A DNA stretch of 64,000 nt from NCBI RefSeq assembly GCF_004343305.1, contig NZ_SMAF01000009.1, positions 62,001 to 126,000 of the forward strand, written 5' to 3'. The DNA comes from Pseudofulvimonas gallinarii. GTDB taxonomy: Bacteria; Pseudomonadota; Gammaproteobacteria; Xanthomonadales; UBA2363. Made by a program: the position numbers and the translations under genes. Shown here piece by piece: positions 9,061 through 18,661 of the stretch. Each line of letters opens with the position of its first letter. Within the stretch, counting starts at the first letter, position 1. A model generated the notes under the pieces. That model did not search any database. It saw only the letters and a program-made list of their open reading frames with translations, and was not told the origin of the DNA.

Positions 9061-11646
9061 TCAGCCCTTGCCGAATACCAGGTGGCTGTCGCCGGCGCTG
9101 ACGGTCACGGTATCGCCCGCCAGATATTCGCCGGCGAGGATCTTCTGCGCCAGCGGATTCTCCAGCTGCTGCTGGATCGCCCGCTTCAGCGGCCGGGCGC
9201 CGTACACCGGATCAAAGCCGGCCTGGCCGAGCAGGTCCAGCGCCGCCTCGTCCAGCTGCAGCGCAAGGTCGCGCTCCGCCAGTCGCGCCCGCAGGCGGTC
9301 GACCTGGATCGACGCGATCGCGCGGATCTGGTCCTTCTTCAGCGGATGGAAGACGACGATCTCGTCGAGGCGGTTGATGAACTCCGGCCGGAAATGCGCC
9401 TGCACCGCGCCCATCACCGCAGCGCGCATCTGCACGTAGGCCTCCGGCGTTTCGTCGCCGGCCAGCTCCTGGATCAGGTGCGACCCGAGGTTGCTGGTCA
9501 GCACGATGACCGTGTTGCGGAAATCGACGGTGCGGCCCTGGCCGTCGGTGAGGCGGCCGTCATCGAGCACCTGCAGCAGCACATTGAACACATCCGGATG
9601 CGCCTTCTCGACCTCGTCGAGCAGCAGCACCGAATACGGCCGGCGACGCACGGCCTCGGTGAGGTAACCGCCCTCCTCGTAACCGACGTAGCCCGGAGGC
9701 GCGCCGATCAGGCGTGCGACGCTGTGCTTCTCCATGAACTCGCTCATATCGATGCGCACCATCGCTTCGTCGGTATCGAACAGGAACTGGGCGAGCGCCT
9801 TGCACAGCTCGGTCTTGCCGACGCCGGTGGGACCCAGGAACAGGAACGAACCGCTGGGACGGTTGGGGTCGGCGAGGCCGGCGCGCGAACGACGCACCGC
9901 GTCGGCGACCGCGCGCACCGCCTCGTCCTGGCCGACGACGCGCTGGTGCAGCGCGTCCTCCATGCGCAGCAGCCTGTCGCGTTCGCCCTCGAGCATCTTG
10001 CTCACCGGAATGCCGGTCCAGCGCGACACGACCTCGGCGATCTCCTCGGCGGTGACCTTGTCCTGCAGCAGCTGGAAACCCTGGGTTTCCGCCTTCTGCG
10101 CAGAAGCCAGTTGCGCTTCCAGCTCCGGCAGCCGCGAATGCTGCAACTCGCCGGCGCGGGCGTAATCGCCTTCGCGCAGCGCGCGATCCAGTTCGATGCG
10201 GACGCGCTCGATGTCTTCCTTCAGGCGCGTCACGCCCTGCACCGCGGCCTTTTCGCCCTTCCAGATTTCCTCCAGGTCGGAATACTCGCGCTCCAGTTCG
10301 GCGATCGCGGCCTCGAGGTCGTCCAGCCGCTGCTTCGAAGCGGCGTCGGTTTCCTTCTTCAGCGCCTCGCGCTGGATCTTCAGCTGGATCAGGCGGCGTT
10401 CCTTGCGGTCCAGTTCCTCCGGCTTGGAGTCGATTTCCATGCGGATGCGCGAGGCCGCCTCGTCCATCAGGTCGATGGCCTTGTCGGGCAGCTGGCGGTC
10501 GGTGATGTAGCGGTTGGACAGCGTCGCAGCGGCGACCACGGCCGGGTCGGTGATCTCGACGCCGTGGTGGACGGCGTAGCGCTCCTTCAGACCGCGCAGG
10601 ATCGCGATGGTGTCCTCGACACTGGGTTCGCCGACGAACACTTTCTGGAAGCGGCGCTCCAGCGCCGCGTCCTTTTCGATGTACTTGCGGTATTCGTCGA
10701 GCGTGGTCGCGCCGACGCAATGCAGTTCGCCACGCGCGAGGGCGGGCTTGAGCATGTTGCCGGCGTCCATGGCGCCATCGGCCTTGCCTGCGCCGACCAT
10801 GGTGTGCAGCTCGTCGATGAACAGGATGATCTGGCCTTCGTTCTTCGCCAGGTCCTTGAGCACCGCCTTGAGGCGTTCCTCGAATTCGCCGCGGAACTTC
10901 GCGCCGGCGATCAGCGCCCCCATGTCCAGCGAAAGCACGCGCTTGCCACGCAGACCCTCCGGCACTTCGTTGTGGATGATGCGCTGCGCGAGGCCTTCGA
11001 CGATCGCGGTCTTGCCGACGCCGGGTTCGCCGATCAGTACCGGATTGTTCTTGGTCCGCCGGCTCAGCACCTGCACCACGCGGCGGATTTCCTCGTCACG
11101 GCCGATGACCGGATCGAGCTTGCCCTGCTCGGCGCGAGCCGTGAGGTCGATGGTGTACTTCTCCAGCGCCTGGCGCTGGTCCTCGGCCGACTGGTCGCTG
11201 ACGCTTTCGCCACCGCGCATGGCCGCGATCGCCTGTTCCAGCCGGGCGCGCTGCACGCCGGCGGCGGCCAGCGCCTGGCCGGCCGCGCCCTTGTCGTCGA
11301 GGGCCGCGAGCACGAACAGTTCGCTGGCGATGAAGGCATCGCCGCGCTGCTGCGCCAGCTTGTCGGTGAGGTTGAGCAGCCGTGTCAGGTCGTTGCCGAT
11401 ATTGAGGTTGCCCTCCTGGCCTTTCACCTGCGGCAGGTTGTCCAGCGCTTCGCCCAGGCGCTGGCGCAGCACCGGGACATTGGCGCCGGCCTGCGCGAGC
11501 AGTGGACGGACGCTGCCGCCCTGTTGGTCGAGCAGCGCCACCAGCACGTGCGCCGGTTCGATCATGTTGTGGTCGCGGCCAACGGCCAGCGACTGGGCGT
11601 CGGCCAGGGCCTGCTGGAAGCGCGACGTCAGCTTGTCCATGCGCAT
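9061..11646 (-). CDS. clpB: ATP-dependent disaggregase ClpB (Hsp104 family)
   Basis: The 861-aa product has the ClpB layout: Clp N domain (about 1-145; start [18 protein letters not shown]), first AAA+ module with Walker A GEPGVGKT, a long coiled-coil middle domain (about residues 410-525), and a second AAA+ module with Walker A GPTGVGKT and the C-terminal D2-small domain. The long middle domain separates it from ClpA/ClpC. ClpB extracts polypeptides from cytoplasmic aggregates together with DnaK. ATG 11646 is chosen because it aligns with E. coli ClpB; the frame is open upstream. A CTTGAAA sequence on the same strand at 11724-11718 is a possible heat-shock sigma-32 -35 element. In many Gammaproteobacteria clpB directly follows pgeF; here about 7 kb separates them. 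Confidence 0.97.
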   Translation of the reverse strand: MRMDKLTSRFQQALADAQSLAVGRDHNMIEPAHVLVALLDQQGGSVRPLLAQAGANVPVLRQRLGEALDNLPQVKGQEGNLNIGNDLTRLLNLTDKLAQQRGDAFIASELFVLAALDDKGAAGQALAAAGVQRARLEQAIAAMRGGESVSDQSAEDQRQALEKYTIDLTARAEQGKLDPVIGRDEEIRRVVQVLSRRTKNNPVLIGEPGVGKTAIVEGLAQRIIHNEVPEGLRGKRVLSLDMGALIAGAKFRGEFEERLKAVLKDLAKNEGQIILFIDELHTMVGAGKADGAMDAGNMLKPALARGELHCVGATTLDEYRKYIEKDAALERRFQKVFVGEPSVEDTIAILRGLKERYAVHHGVEITDPAVVAAATLSNRYITDRQLPDKAIDLMDEAASRIRMEIDSKPEELDRKERRLIQLKIQREALKKETDAASKQRLDDLEAAIAELEREYSDLEEIWKGEKAAVQGVTRLKEDIERVRIELDRALREGDYARAGELQHSRLPELEAQLASAQKAETQGFQLLQDKVTAEEIAEVVSRWTGIPVSKMLEGERDRLLRMEDALHQRVVGQDEAVRAVADAVRRSRAGLADPNRPSGSFLFLGPTGVGKTELCKALAQFLFDTDEAMVRIDMSEFMEKHSVARLIGAPPGYVGYEEGGYLTEAVRRRPYSVLLLDEVEKAHPDVFNVLLQVLDDGRLTDGQGRTVDFRNTVIVLTSNLGSHLIQELAGDETPEAYVQMRAAVMGAVQAHFRPEFINRLDEIVVFHPLKKDQIRAIASIQVDRLRARLAERDLALQLDEAALDLLGQAGFDPVYGARPLKRAIQQQLENPLAQKILAGEYLAGDTVTVSAGDSHLVFGKG

Positions 11647-11694
11647 GTGCGGATCCTTGTAGCGAACAGGGGAGGAACGCGAATGTCCTGACCG

Positions 11695-11724
11695 CAAGGT
11701 GCGGCTGAGTGGCCCGTTTTCAAG
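11695..11724 (-). promoter_or_regulatory. Candidate sigma-32 heat-shock promoter of clpB
   Basis: On the minus strand CTTGAAA (11724-11718) matches the sigma-32 -35 consensus exactly. About 15 nt further, GCACCTTG is only a poor match to the CCCCAT-type -10. The position, roughly 50-75 nt before the clpB start, is right. Call rests on the -35 half only. Confidence 0.35.
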
Positions 11725-11764
11725 CCGTCGCCGCAGTCCGCTGGCCGGTCCGGCTCATCGCATA

Positions 11765-11893
11765 GGGACAGGCCTGCACTGCTGGGGCCACAATCTCATG
11801 GGCCAGCTCGGCAATGGGCGCCCAGGGCATGACGCGGTGCCGACGCCGCTGCGCCTGGACGGCTTGTTCGAGCACGGCTTCGAATCGCCATGA
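11765..11893 (+). pseudogene. Remnant of an RCC1-repeat protein (C-terminal end only)
   Basis: In this frame the sequence reads HCWGHNLMGQLGNG, a typical RCC1 blade motif (C-W-G-x-N-x-x-G-Q-L-G-x-G), then VPTPLRLDG and ends GLFEHGFESP before TGA 11891-11893. Only one blade is left; RCC1 proteins normally have about seven, and no start with a ribosome site or signal peptide is attached. The end carries the same C-terminal F-x-x-G-F-E tag seen on exported proteins elsewhere in the window. I read it as the 3' stump of a deleted secreted RCC1 gene between clpB and the kinase. Confidence 0.55.
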
Positions 11894-12011
11894 CCGCTGT
11901 GGCACCGGTCGCAGACCGTGCCGGCAGCAAGACAGCGCCACCAGTGCCGCGCCTGCCGTCCGGGAGGCTACAAAGGCTCGAATGGTCTTACCGCACCGGC
12001 TTCCGGCGCAC

Positions 12012-14723
12012 TCAGCCTTCCGGGCTTGCCAGGGCGGCGATCTGTGCCAGGTAGGATTCGGCGCGATGCGGCTGGCCGGTGCTGGCATAGATGTCGGCCA
12101 GCAGTTGGGCGTTGTTGCGCAGGGCGTTCGGCCGCACCGGCACCGGTGATGCCTGGTAGATGCGTTCGACATCCAGTGCCATGGCTTCGGCCTCGGCGAC
12201 ATGGCCAGCCTGGAACAGCGTGCGTGCCTGGATCATGCGGAAGTTGGCAAGGATCCACTCGTCGGGCCGGTACAGACGCTCCGCCTCCTGCAAGGCCTGT
12301 TCGCCCCACTGGATGGATTCCTCAAGTCTTCCCAGGCTGCGGAGGCTGGACGACAGGTTGATCGCGGTCGTGGCACGGCCACGTGAAAGGTCGTCGCCGG
12401 CCAATTCGTCATAGATCGCCCAGGAGCGCTCGTAGTGCACCAGTGTGCCTTCGAAGTCGCCCATGTCGGCGAGCGCCGTCGCCACCAGGGCATGGCTGTT
12501 GGCCAGGGCGCGATGCGCGGCCGGATACAGCTGCTCGGCGATGGCCAGTGATGCGCGATAGGCGTCCAGCGCCGCGGCACTGTCGCCAAGGTTGCGATGC
12601 AACGTTCCGGACAGCGCCAGCAGCCGATCCAGGCGGCGGCTGGGGCGACTGCCCAGCGCGCGCTCGATGCCAATCGCCTCGTTGGCGATGTCCAGCGCCG
12701 CCTGCCACTGCCCGGCGCGCTCGATCACGTAGACCACGCCGAGCATGGCGGACACGGTGGCGGGATGCTGCGCGCCGTACACCTGTCGCTGCATTGTCAG
12801 AGCCTGGTCGGCCACCTGCCGCGCGCGCTCGTGCTGGCCCAGGATCGAAAAGCTGTCGGCCATTTCCATCAGCAACGTTGCCAGCGTGTCGCGTCGCCCT
12901 GGATCGGTGCCAAGTTCCGCCCGCGCGCGCTCGAACCATTCCAGTGCTTCGACGTGCCGCTCGCGCCGGGCGGCGATATAGCCACGACGCTGCAGCAGTT
13001 CGGCACGATGCACCGTATCCGACGCAGGCACCGCCAGCAACGCCTGCTGCACCGATGCTTCTGCTTCATCCAGCCGCGAGTTGGCCAGATACATATTGGC
13101 CAGGGCCAGGTGCAATGACCAGTGGTCGTCGCCACCGTCGCGTGCCGCTTCCAGCAAGACCAGCGCCTCGTCGACGCGGTCGACGCCGCGCAGTGCCTCG
13201 GCCTGACCGACCAGTAGCGCGAGGCGACCCTCATCATCTTCGTCGGAAAGCTGCGTCTGCACCTGTCGCGCCCGTTCGTACAGCGGCAAAGCCAGGGCAT
13301 GCTGGCCCAGGCTGCGCCGTACCTCAGCCACCTGCAGCAGGGCGGCGACTTGCACCGCCGGCGCTGCCCCGAGCTCGCTGTCGATGCGCATTGCCGTGGA
13401 ATCGAGCAGCTCCGACAGTGTCAGGGCGGCGCCGCGCTCCTGCGCCGGATCGGCCGCCTGAATCGATGACAGCAAAAGGCCGGTGGCGGCGCGGGCGCGC
13501 GCGGACTCCAGCTCGGCACGGTCACGTTGCGCCACCAGATCGGCAGCTTGCAGCGCCAGCAATCCTGCCAGCACGGTGATGGCGACGACAGCTGCCGTCG
13601 ACAGCGGCAGCAGCACCGGACGGCGGCGCAAAAGCGTGCGCAGGCGGTAGCCAGGGCTGTCGGGACGTGCCGATACCGGCCGCCGCACCAGCACCGCGCG
13701 CAGGTCATCGGCAAAAGCAGCGGCACTGGCGTAACGTCGTGCCGGGTCGACATGCATCGCCCGGGCGATCACTGCTTCGATGTCACGTGGTGCGCCGGAT
13801 ACACGTGTGCGCAGCGGCGACGCGCCGCGCTCGATCCGCCGCAACGCCTCGGTCACCGGCACACCGGCAAGCTGGAAGGGACGCTGTCCGCTCACCACCT
13901 CGTAGCAGATGGCACCCAGCGCGTAAAGGTCGCTGGCCACCGAAGTGACCTCGCCGCGAAGCTGCTCCGGACTGGCGTAATCCGGCGTCAACCAGCGCGC
14001 CAGCGTCACCGTCGCGCTGCCCTCTTCGGAGAGCACACGCGACACGCCAAAATCCAGCAGGACCGGGCGACCTTCGGCATCGACCAGGATGTTGTCGGGC
14101 TTGAGGTCCAGATGCAGGACCAGCTGTCGATGCGCCGACGCCACCGCATCGGCGATGGCGAGCATCAGCTCGATGCGTCGATGCATCGGCTGCCTGGCGG
14201 CATACCGGTCCACGGGCTCGCCATCAACACGATCCAGCACCAGGTAGGGCCAGCCCTCGGCGGAATGACCCCAGTCACGCAGGCGACAAATGGATGGATG
14301 ATCCAGCCGCGCCAGCACGGCCGCCTCGCGCACGAAGCGCTTGCCGGCATCGGCATCGAACAGCGGCATCGCCAGCAGCTTGATGGCGGCATGTTGTTCG
14401 ATGCCGTCGCGCACACGGCGGGCCGCGTAGACCACACCCATGCCGCCGCGACCCAGTTCCTCTTCCAGCATCCAGCCGTCAAGTTCGCGGCCGACCAGAT
14501 CCAGCCACGGCCGCGCCTCGGCATCGGCGTCGGCCAGCGTGCGCCAGACCAACGCTTGCAGGTCCGGCGCGGTGGCGTCGTGGGCATCCAGCAATGCTGC
14601 CACCCGTTGCGCCAGCGCTTCATTGTCGATCGCCAGCGCCCGCAACGCCTCGGCGCGCCGCGTCTCCGGCAGCGCCATGAACTCGGCAAACACCTGTTCC
14701 AGGCGGAAAGCGTGCTCGTTCAT
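12012..14723 (-). CDS. Transmembrane serine/threonine protein kinase with C-terminal TPR domain
   Basis: 903 aa. An N-terminal helical region (1-85) is followed by a protein kinase domain (about 86-345): glycine loop GRGGMG (91-96), ATP-binding K115, catalytic loop HLDLKPDN (204-211) and DFG (224-226). A membrane helix lies at about 370-392, and the rest (400-903) is TPR-like helical repeats, so the kinase is cytoplasmic and the TPR part lies across the membrane. The loop has HLD where most Ser/Thr kinases have HRD, making it a 'non-RD' type; D206 and K208 are kept, so it is probably still active. It sits 3 bp downstream of an ECF-type sigma factor gene on the same strand; such sigma/kinase pairs are common in Xanthomonadales and suggest one signalling unit. 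Confidence 0.9.
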   Translation of the reverse strand: MNEHAFRLEQVFAEFMALPETRRAEALRALAIDNEALAQRVAALLDAHDATAPDLQALVWRTLADADAEARPWLDLVGRELDGWMLEEELGRGGMGVVYAARRVRDGIEQHAAIKLLAMPLFDADAGKRFVREAAVLARLDHPSICRLRDWGHSAEGWPYLVLDRVDGEPVDRYAARQPMHRRIELMLAIADAVASAHRQLVLHLDLKPDNILVDAEGRPVLLDFGVSRVLSEEGSATVTLARWLTPDYASPEQLRGEVTSVASDLYALGAICYEVVSGQRPFQLAGVPVTEALRRIERGASPLRTRVSGAPRDIEAVIARAMHVDPARRYASAAAFADDLRAVLVRRPVSARPDSPGYRLRTLLRRRPVLLPLSTAAVVAITVLAGLLALQAADLVAQRDRAELESARARAATGLLLSSIQAADPAQERGAALTLSELLDSTAMRIDSELGAAPAVQVAALLQVAEVRRSLGQHALALPLYERARQVQTQLSDEDDEGRLALLVGQAEALRGVDRVDEALVLLEAARDGGDDHWSLHLALANMYLANSRLDEAEASVQQALLAVPASDTVHRAELLQRRGYIAARRERHVEALEWFERARAELGTDPGRRDTLATLLMEMADSFSILGQHERARQVADQALTMQRQVYGAQHPATVSAMLGVVYVIERAGQWQAALDIANEAIGIERALGSRPSRRLDRLLALSGTLHRNLGDSAAALDAYRASLAIAEQLYPAAHRALANSHALVATALADMGDFEGTLVHYERSWAIYDELAGDDLSRGRATTAINLSSSLRSLGRLEESIQWGEQALQEAERLYRPDEWILANFRMIQARTLFQAGHVAEAEAMALDVERIYQASPVPVRPNALRNNAQLLADIYASTGQPHRAESYLAQIAALASPEG

Positions 14724-14726
14724 CGC

Positions 14727-15290
14727 TCACTCCGCCTCGCGGAGGGCATCTGTCAGCCAGGCGCTGGCAAACACCCAGTCGCGCTTGATCGTCGACAGGC
14801 TTGCCGCCCGCACTTCGGCAATTTCTTCAAGCGTGAGGCCGCCAAAGCAGCGCAGCACGACCACTTCGGCGGCGCGCGGATGATCGACCGCCAGACGATC
14901 CAGCGCGCGATCAAGATCGAGCAGTCGCCCGTCGTCGACATCGGCCTGGCCTTGCGCCAGCGACAGCGTCACCTGGTGCATTCCTCCGCCACGCTTGTCG
15001 GCCTGGCGTTCACGTGCCTGATCGACCAGCACATTGCGCATGGTGGCGGACGCCAGCTTGAGAAAGTGTTCGCGGCGCGCCATTGGCTGGCTGGCCGGCG
15101 GCCGGATGCGCAGCCACGCCTCGTGCACCAGCTCGGTCGGCGTGAAGGGCGATGCCGACTCGCGACGCAGCCGCGCCGCGGCAATGCCGCGCAATTCACC
15201 GTAGACAAGCTGCGCGAGCGTCGACGCCAGCGCCGGGTCGTCCGGATCGTCCTGCCACGCCAGCAGACTGCGGGTTGCCGGCGACATCAT
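14727..15290 (-). CDS. ECF-type RNA polymerase sigma factor of the kinase-associated (TIGR02999-like) group
   Basis: 187 aa from ATG 15290 (MMSPATRSLLAWQDDPDD); an upstream in-frame extension exists but lacks similarity. Region 2 contains LVHEAWLRI and a DQARERQADKRGGG segment; region 4 contains VVLRCFGGLTLEEIAEV followed by a helix-turn-helix (LSTIKRDWVFASAWL). The LVHEAWLR and RR-G-G-G features and the neighbour kinase fit the group of sigma factors paired with Ser/Thr kinase-TPR proteins. The kinase starts 3 bp after this stop, so the two are probably co-transcribed. How the kinase controls the sigma factor, and the target genes, cannot be seen here. Confidence 0.88.
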   Translation of the reverse strand: MMSPATRSLLAWQDDPDDPALASTLAQLVYGELRGIAAARLRRESASPFTPTELVHEAWLRIRPPASQPMARREHFLKLASATMRNVLVDQARERQADKRGGGMHQVTLSLAQGQADVDDGRLLDLDRALDRLAVDHPRAAEVVVLRCFGGLTLEEIAEVRAASLSTIKRDWVFASAWLTDALREAE

Positions 15291-15692
15291 CGGCTTGGCC
15301 TCCGCCGGCCGTGCACGGCTCCGATATTGCCATGCGCCTGCGACAGCACCAGGCACCGCAGACAGGCGCTTCGTCCAAACGAAGACTTCGCCCGCAGCAC
15401 TACGACGTGCACCGGCGATGCGTGATCAATGTCCATGGTCAACTCCCAAATCCTTGACCGGCACCCATCTGCACCGCTCACCACTGCGAATGTTTCCGCC
15501 AATGCAATGCATCCAAGACTAGCAGGCCAGGACGATCGGCAATCGCGTGCACTGCAATTGTTTACAAGGTTTTGCAATATGCCATGTCGCCACCGTGGCA
15601 TACCGCGGATGTGGTGAACCGTTTTGCGCCCGGATTGCGCCAGACATCCTGAACGCCGCTTCGCGCGGCCGACCAGCCTGGAGGAACCATCC
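15291..15692. promoter_or_regulatory. Divergent intergenic region, sigma factor versus LCCL lipoprotein
   Basis: A 402-bp gap between divergent genes must hold both promoters. The part near 15530-15600 is A/T-rich (it includes TTGTTTACAAGG and TTGCAATATGCC), but I see no convincing -35/-10 pair and no other gene. Confidence 0.4.
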
Positions 15693-16607
15693 GTGACCAT
15701 CGCCCAACGTCTTCTTGCCGCGGCCCTGCTTCTGTTGCTCGCCGGCTGCGGCAGCAAGCAACCCGATCTCGCCGACATCCGCGAGCAGTTCGCACTGGCC
15801 GAACTCCCCGGCCTGGTGGAGCTGAAGTCGTTCGAGCTGGATAAGCCACGCAATGTCGGCAGCGAGGAGTCGCCCAGCTGGCTGGCACGCTTCACCGCCG
15901 AGGTCGCCGTACGCGAGGACACCTTCGAAATCGAAACCGTGGAAGGCGACACCCGCCTGCTCAAGCCGATACGCAAGGCCGGCGAAGCGTTCAAGCTCTA
16001 CGGTACCGTGCAGTCCGACCCGGCCGGCGACGGCTGGCGGCACCGCTTCCTGCGCGACGGCAGCAGCAATCCGGTGCTCGGCCGTCCACGCGGCGACTAC
16101 GGTCCCGATGCTCTGGTCGTCGGCTCCCCGGAAGCGCAGGCCCTGCTCGCCGACATCGAGCGCCGGCGTGACCAGGAGCGTATCGCCGCCGAGGCCACCC
16201 GCGCTGCCGAGGCCGCCGAACGCCAGCGCGCCGAAGAGGCCGAAGCGGCCAAGCGCAAGCGCATCGAGGAGGCCGTCGCACGCCACAACGCCGGCTTCGC
16301 CCCGGTATCGGCGCGATCGATCTTCACCCGCGCTGGAGACACGCTCAATGTGCTGGTCACCGCGAAGATGGAGTCGAGCACCCGCCGCGGTGAAGTCTAT
16401 GGCACCGGCCGTTACGCAAATGAATCGGATTTCCCGCGCTCGGTGGTGCATGCCGGCCTGCTCAGGCCCGGCGAAACCGGCATCGTCGAGATCACCTTCT
16501 TCTACGAGGCCGGCCTGTTCCAGGGCTCGCCACGCAATGGCGTGGATTCGCTGGACACCAGCAAATGGAACACCTATTCGATGCGCCTGCTCGAGCGCAT
16601 CGACTGA
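15693..16607 (+). CDS. Lipoprotein with a C-terminal LCCL domain
   Basis: 304 aa from GTG 15693, chosen because GGAGGA sits 7 nt upstream and the product then begins with a compact signal peptide and a perfect lipobox (LLAG-C). A middle region (about 175-210) is a charged Glu/Arg/Ala coiled coil. The last about 80 residues match an LCCL domain: YGTGRYANESDFPRSVVHAG, then F-x-GS-x-x-NGVDS near the end. LCCL domains are known from eukaryotic secreted proteins and some bacterial ones, and bind ligands, but no ligand is known here. An ORF with membrane helices and a SHOCT domain follows 20 bp later, likely in the same operon. Confidence 0.75.
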   Translation: MTIAQRLLAAALLLLLAGCGSKQPDLADIREQFALAELPGLVELKSFELDKPRNVGSEESPSWLARFTAEVAVREDTFEIETVEGDTRLLKPIRKAGEAFKLYGTVQSDPAGDGWRHRFLRDGSSNPVLGRPRGDYGPDALVVGSPEAQALLADIERRRDQERIAAEATRAAEAAERQRAEEAEAAKRKRIEEAVARHNAGFAPVSARSIFTRAGDTLNVLVTAKMESSTRRGEVYGTGRYANESDFPRSVVHAGLLRPGETGIVEITFFYEAGLFQGSPRNGVDSLDTSKWNTYSMRLLERID

Positions 16608-16627
16608 GCGCGCCAGGGAGACAACGC

Positions 16628-17239
16628 ATGAACACCATCGATCGTGCCAGCGTCGATCGGGCGCTGGCACGGGCCCGTATGACCCGCCGCATCGCGGCGA
16701 CCGTCTGGACAGCGCTGGGAATGGGGGTACTGCTGCTCCTCAACAAGCTGCGGCAAACGCCGGAGTTGGCATTGCGGTACAGCCGGCAAACCCAGGAGGA
16801 AGTGGGCTACTGGGTGATGGCGCTGGTGGCGCTGTTTCTGGTCACGCTGATGTGCTGGGCCATGGCCGTCTCGGCCCGGCGCAGCCTGCGTGGACACCTG
16901 GAGCCGTATCCGGCAACGATTCTTCGCCGGCTTGCGCAAGCCCGCGCAAGTTGCGATATCAGCACACAGGTCGAAGCCGAGAGCGAACTGCGGCGACTTG
17001 AACCTCATCGTGACGCCGCCGATGCCGCGCCGGCGGTCGCCGCTGCCGGCGAAGCGACGTCGACCAGCGCACCCGGCGCACCCGCAGCTACCACGACGGC
17101 GGCGGCCGACAACCGCTCGCCGGCCGTCGCTGGCGACCGCTACGACCAACTGGCGAAGGTGAAGCGCCTGCTCGATGACGGCGTGTTGGATGCCGTCGAA
17201 TACGCGCGCGAACGCCAGCGTATCCTCGCCCGCGACTGA
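16628..17239 (+). CDS. Two-helix membrane protein with C-terminal SHOCT domain
   Basis: 203 aa; ATG 16628 has AGGGAGA about 7 nt upstream. Membrane helices at about 20-38 and 60-82 are followed by a cytoplasmic Ala/Thr/Pro-rich linker (about 130-165). The end, YDQLAKVKRLLDDGVLDAVEYARERQRIL, is a SHOCT-type short C-terminal helical motif, here shortened: key positions are L-x-x-G-x-x-x-x-x-E-Y. SHOCT motifs are thought to act in oligomerisation. It lies 20 bp after the LCCL lipoprotein gene; function unknown. Confidence 0.75.
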   Translation: MNTIDRASVDRALARARMTRRIAATVWTALGMGVLLLLNKLRQTPELALRYSRQTQEEVGYWVMALVALFLVTLMCWAMAVSARRSLRGHLEPYPATILRRLAQARASCDISTQVEAESELRRLEPHRDAADAAPAVAAAGEATSTSAPGAPAATTTAAADNRSPAVAGDRYDQLAKVKRLLDDGVLDAVEYARERQRILARD

Positions 17240-17304
17240 TCTACCACAGACCGTCGCATTCTGCCGAATTCACGCAAGCAAGCCAGTTACGGAGTGAAAT
17301 ATCC

Positions 17305-17670
17305 ATGATCGCTACTCTCATTCGCCTCACCCTGATCGGTGCCACGGCGCTGACCACCGGCTGTGGCAGCAACGCAGCCAGCAACGCCTGCGATGGCATT
17401 ACGTTCACGCCGTTCATCGAGACCGTCACCACACGTCTGGCGGTCAATCGACCGGTGCATGCACGGATACACAACGCCGGCACGGAACCGCGCCGGGTGA
17501 CCATCGCGGTGCAGGATGCGGTGGGCCGACGCCAGCTTGAAGGCCCGTTCCGCATCGAAGCCGGCAGCGTTGTCGAACACATCATCGGTGCTGTCACCCT
17601 TGATGCCGGACGCTCAATCCTTGAACTCAAGGCACGCGGCTTCGACTTCGTTGTCGAACGCTGCGAATAG
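17305..17670 (+). CDS. Small exported or lipidated protein of unknown function
   Basis: 121 aa with GGAG 9-12 nt before ATG 17305. The N terminus is a signal peptide with a weak lipobox (ALTTG-C21); -3 is Thr, so lipidation is uncertain. The remaining about 100 residues are predicted mostly beta, with a cysteine near each end (C29, C120) that could pair in the periplasm. I recognise no family. It follows the SHOCT gene by 65 bp and may belong to that operon. Confidence 0.65.
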   Translation: MIATLIRLTLIGATALTTGCGSNAASNACDGITFTPFIETVTTRLAVNRPVHARIHNAGTEPRRVTIAVQDAVGRRQLEGPFRIEAGSVVEHIIGAVTLDAGRSILELKARGFDFVVERCE

Positions 17671-17721
17671 GCGACTGCCTGCACCCGCATCGAAACGCAC
17701 CGCCGAGGCGGTCGGGAAGAC

Positions 17722-18147
17722 CTACAGAAACCGCTCGCGGAGCGCGGCATCGGGCAGCAGGCACTGCTCACGACGGCCGAACCAGCGGTAGCGGTTGCGC
17801 GCGATGCAGCGATACAGCGGATCGCGCAGCAGGCCCGGCACAATGCGCAGCGCGCCAGCCAAGCGCCATGCGCCGCCCAGGCCGGTGAGCACGGCGAGGA
17901 TGGCGTCGGTATCGCGGCGGGCAAGATCGCCATCGACCAGCAACATCGAGGCAGGATCATCAGGGTCCAGGCCGTGCTGTTGCAGCAGCGCGCGACCCGC
18001 ATCGTCCTGCATGGCGGCGAAGCGGTATCGGCGGCGATGGTCATGGTGCAGCAGGAAGCGGACCCAGCCATTGCACAGCAGGCAAACGCCATCGAACACG
18101 ATCACCGGCCCGGGTGATGTTTCAGGTGGGTTCGAGCCAGCCTTCAT
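17722..18147 (-). CDS. DCC family thiol-disulfide oxidoreductase-like protein (DUF393)
   Basis: 141 aa. The start VIVFDGVCLLCNGWVRFL carries the DCC-family signature (D-G-x-C-x-x-C) with the CxxC at about residues 22-25. The length and the conserved YRW-W-like positions near the end fit DUF393. Members are thioredoxin-like; substrate unknown. Its first 26 bp overlap the end of the DUF4166 gene, so the two are translationally linked, and both follow pgeF. Confidence 0.88.
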   Translation of the reverse strand: MKAGSNPPETSPGPVIVFDGVCLLCNGWVRFLLHHDHRRRYRFAAMQDDAGRALLQQHGLDPDDPASMLLVDGDLARRDTDAILAVLTGLGGAWRLAGALRIVPGLLRDPLYRCIARNRYRWFGRREQCLLPDAALRERFL

Positions 18148-18649
18148 ACGCGATCACTTCGCCAAGCAGCGGCAGCGCGGCCTGCACCTGGAAAGCATAA
18201 CGGCCGTCGCGCTGATATTCACGACAGCACACACCGGCGAACCAGGATGCCGGCAGCGGCAGTACGCCGAACAGGCGGACCGAGCGCACCGTCCAGTGGA
18301 TCGCGCCATCCAGCGCATCAAGGCGGAAGACGAAGCGCAGCGGACCCAGTGCCTCGACCAGCACGCCATCGACGGCACGCAGTTGCGAGTGCATGGCATG
18401 GCCGGCGAAATGACGTTGCCAGGTTTCAACGCCCTTGCTGCAACGGAGTTGCACGCGCAGCGGCGACTCGCCCATGCCCGGCGGCAGGCCTGCCATCCAC
18501 GCACAGCAACCCGCCAGCAGGCCGCTGCCGCGACGGACGACCACGCATCCGCTCCACACGGCGGTGCCGGTACTGGCATGCAGGCGCTGCACGGCCGGCG
18601 CCAGCGTCGCGAAGGCTTCGCCCAGGACGGTGCGGAACGCGGCGGGCAT
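18122..18649 (-). CDS. DUF4166 domain protein
   Basis: 175 aa. The order of features fits DUF4166: an N-terminal LGEAFATLAPAVQRLH-type helix, a G-WSG segment, an internal P-G motif, then W-RHFAGH. DUF4166 proteins are often fused to or beside NAD-dependent sugar epimerase-like or DCC proteins; function is not established. It starts 12 bp after the pgeF stop and overlaps the DCC gene by 26 bp. Confidence 0.78.
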   Translation of the reverse strand: MPAAFRTVLGEAFATLAPAVQRLHASTGTAVWSGCVVVRRGSGLLAGCCAWMAGLPPGMGESPLRVQLRCSKGVETWQRHFAGHAMHSQLRAVDGVLVEALGPLRFVFRLDALDGAIHWTVRSVRLFGVLPLPASWFAGVCCREYQRDGRYAFQVQAALPLLGEVIAYEGWLEPT

Positions 18650-18661
18650 GATCCAGGCGCC

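Noticed and set aside
8929-11691. A 920-codon open frame on the plus strand
   Set aside because: It is antisense to clpB through its whole length; composition is His/Arg/Leu-rich, a typical GC-rich shadow. clpB has all family motifs.
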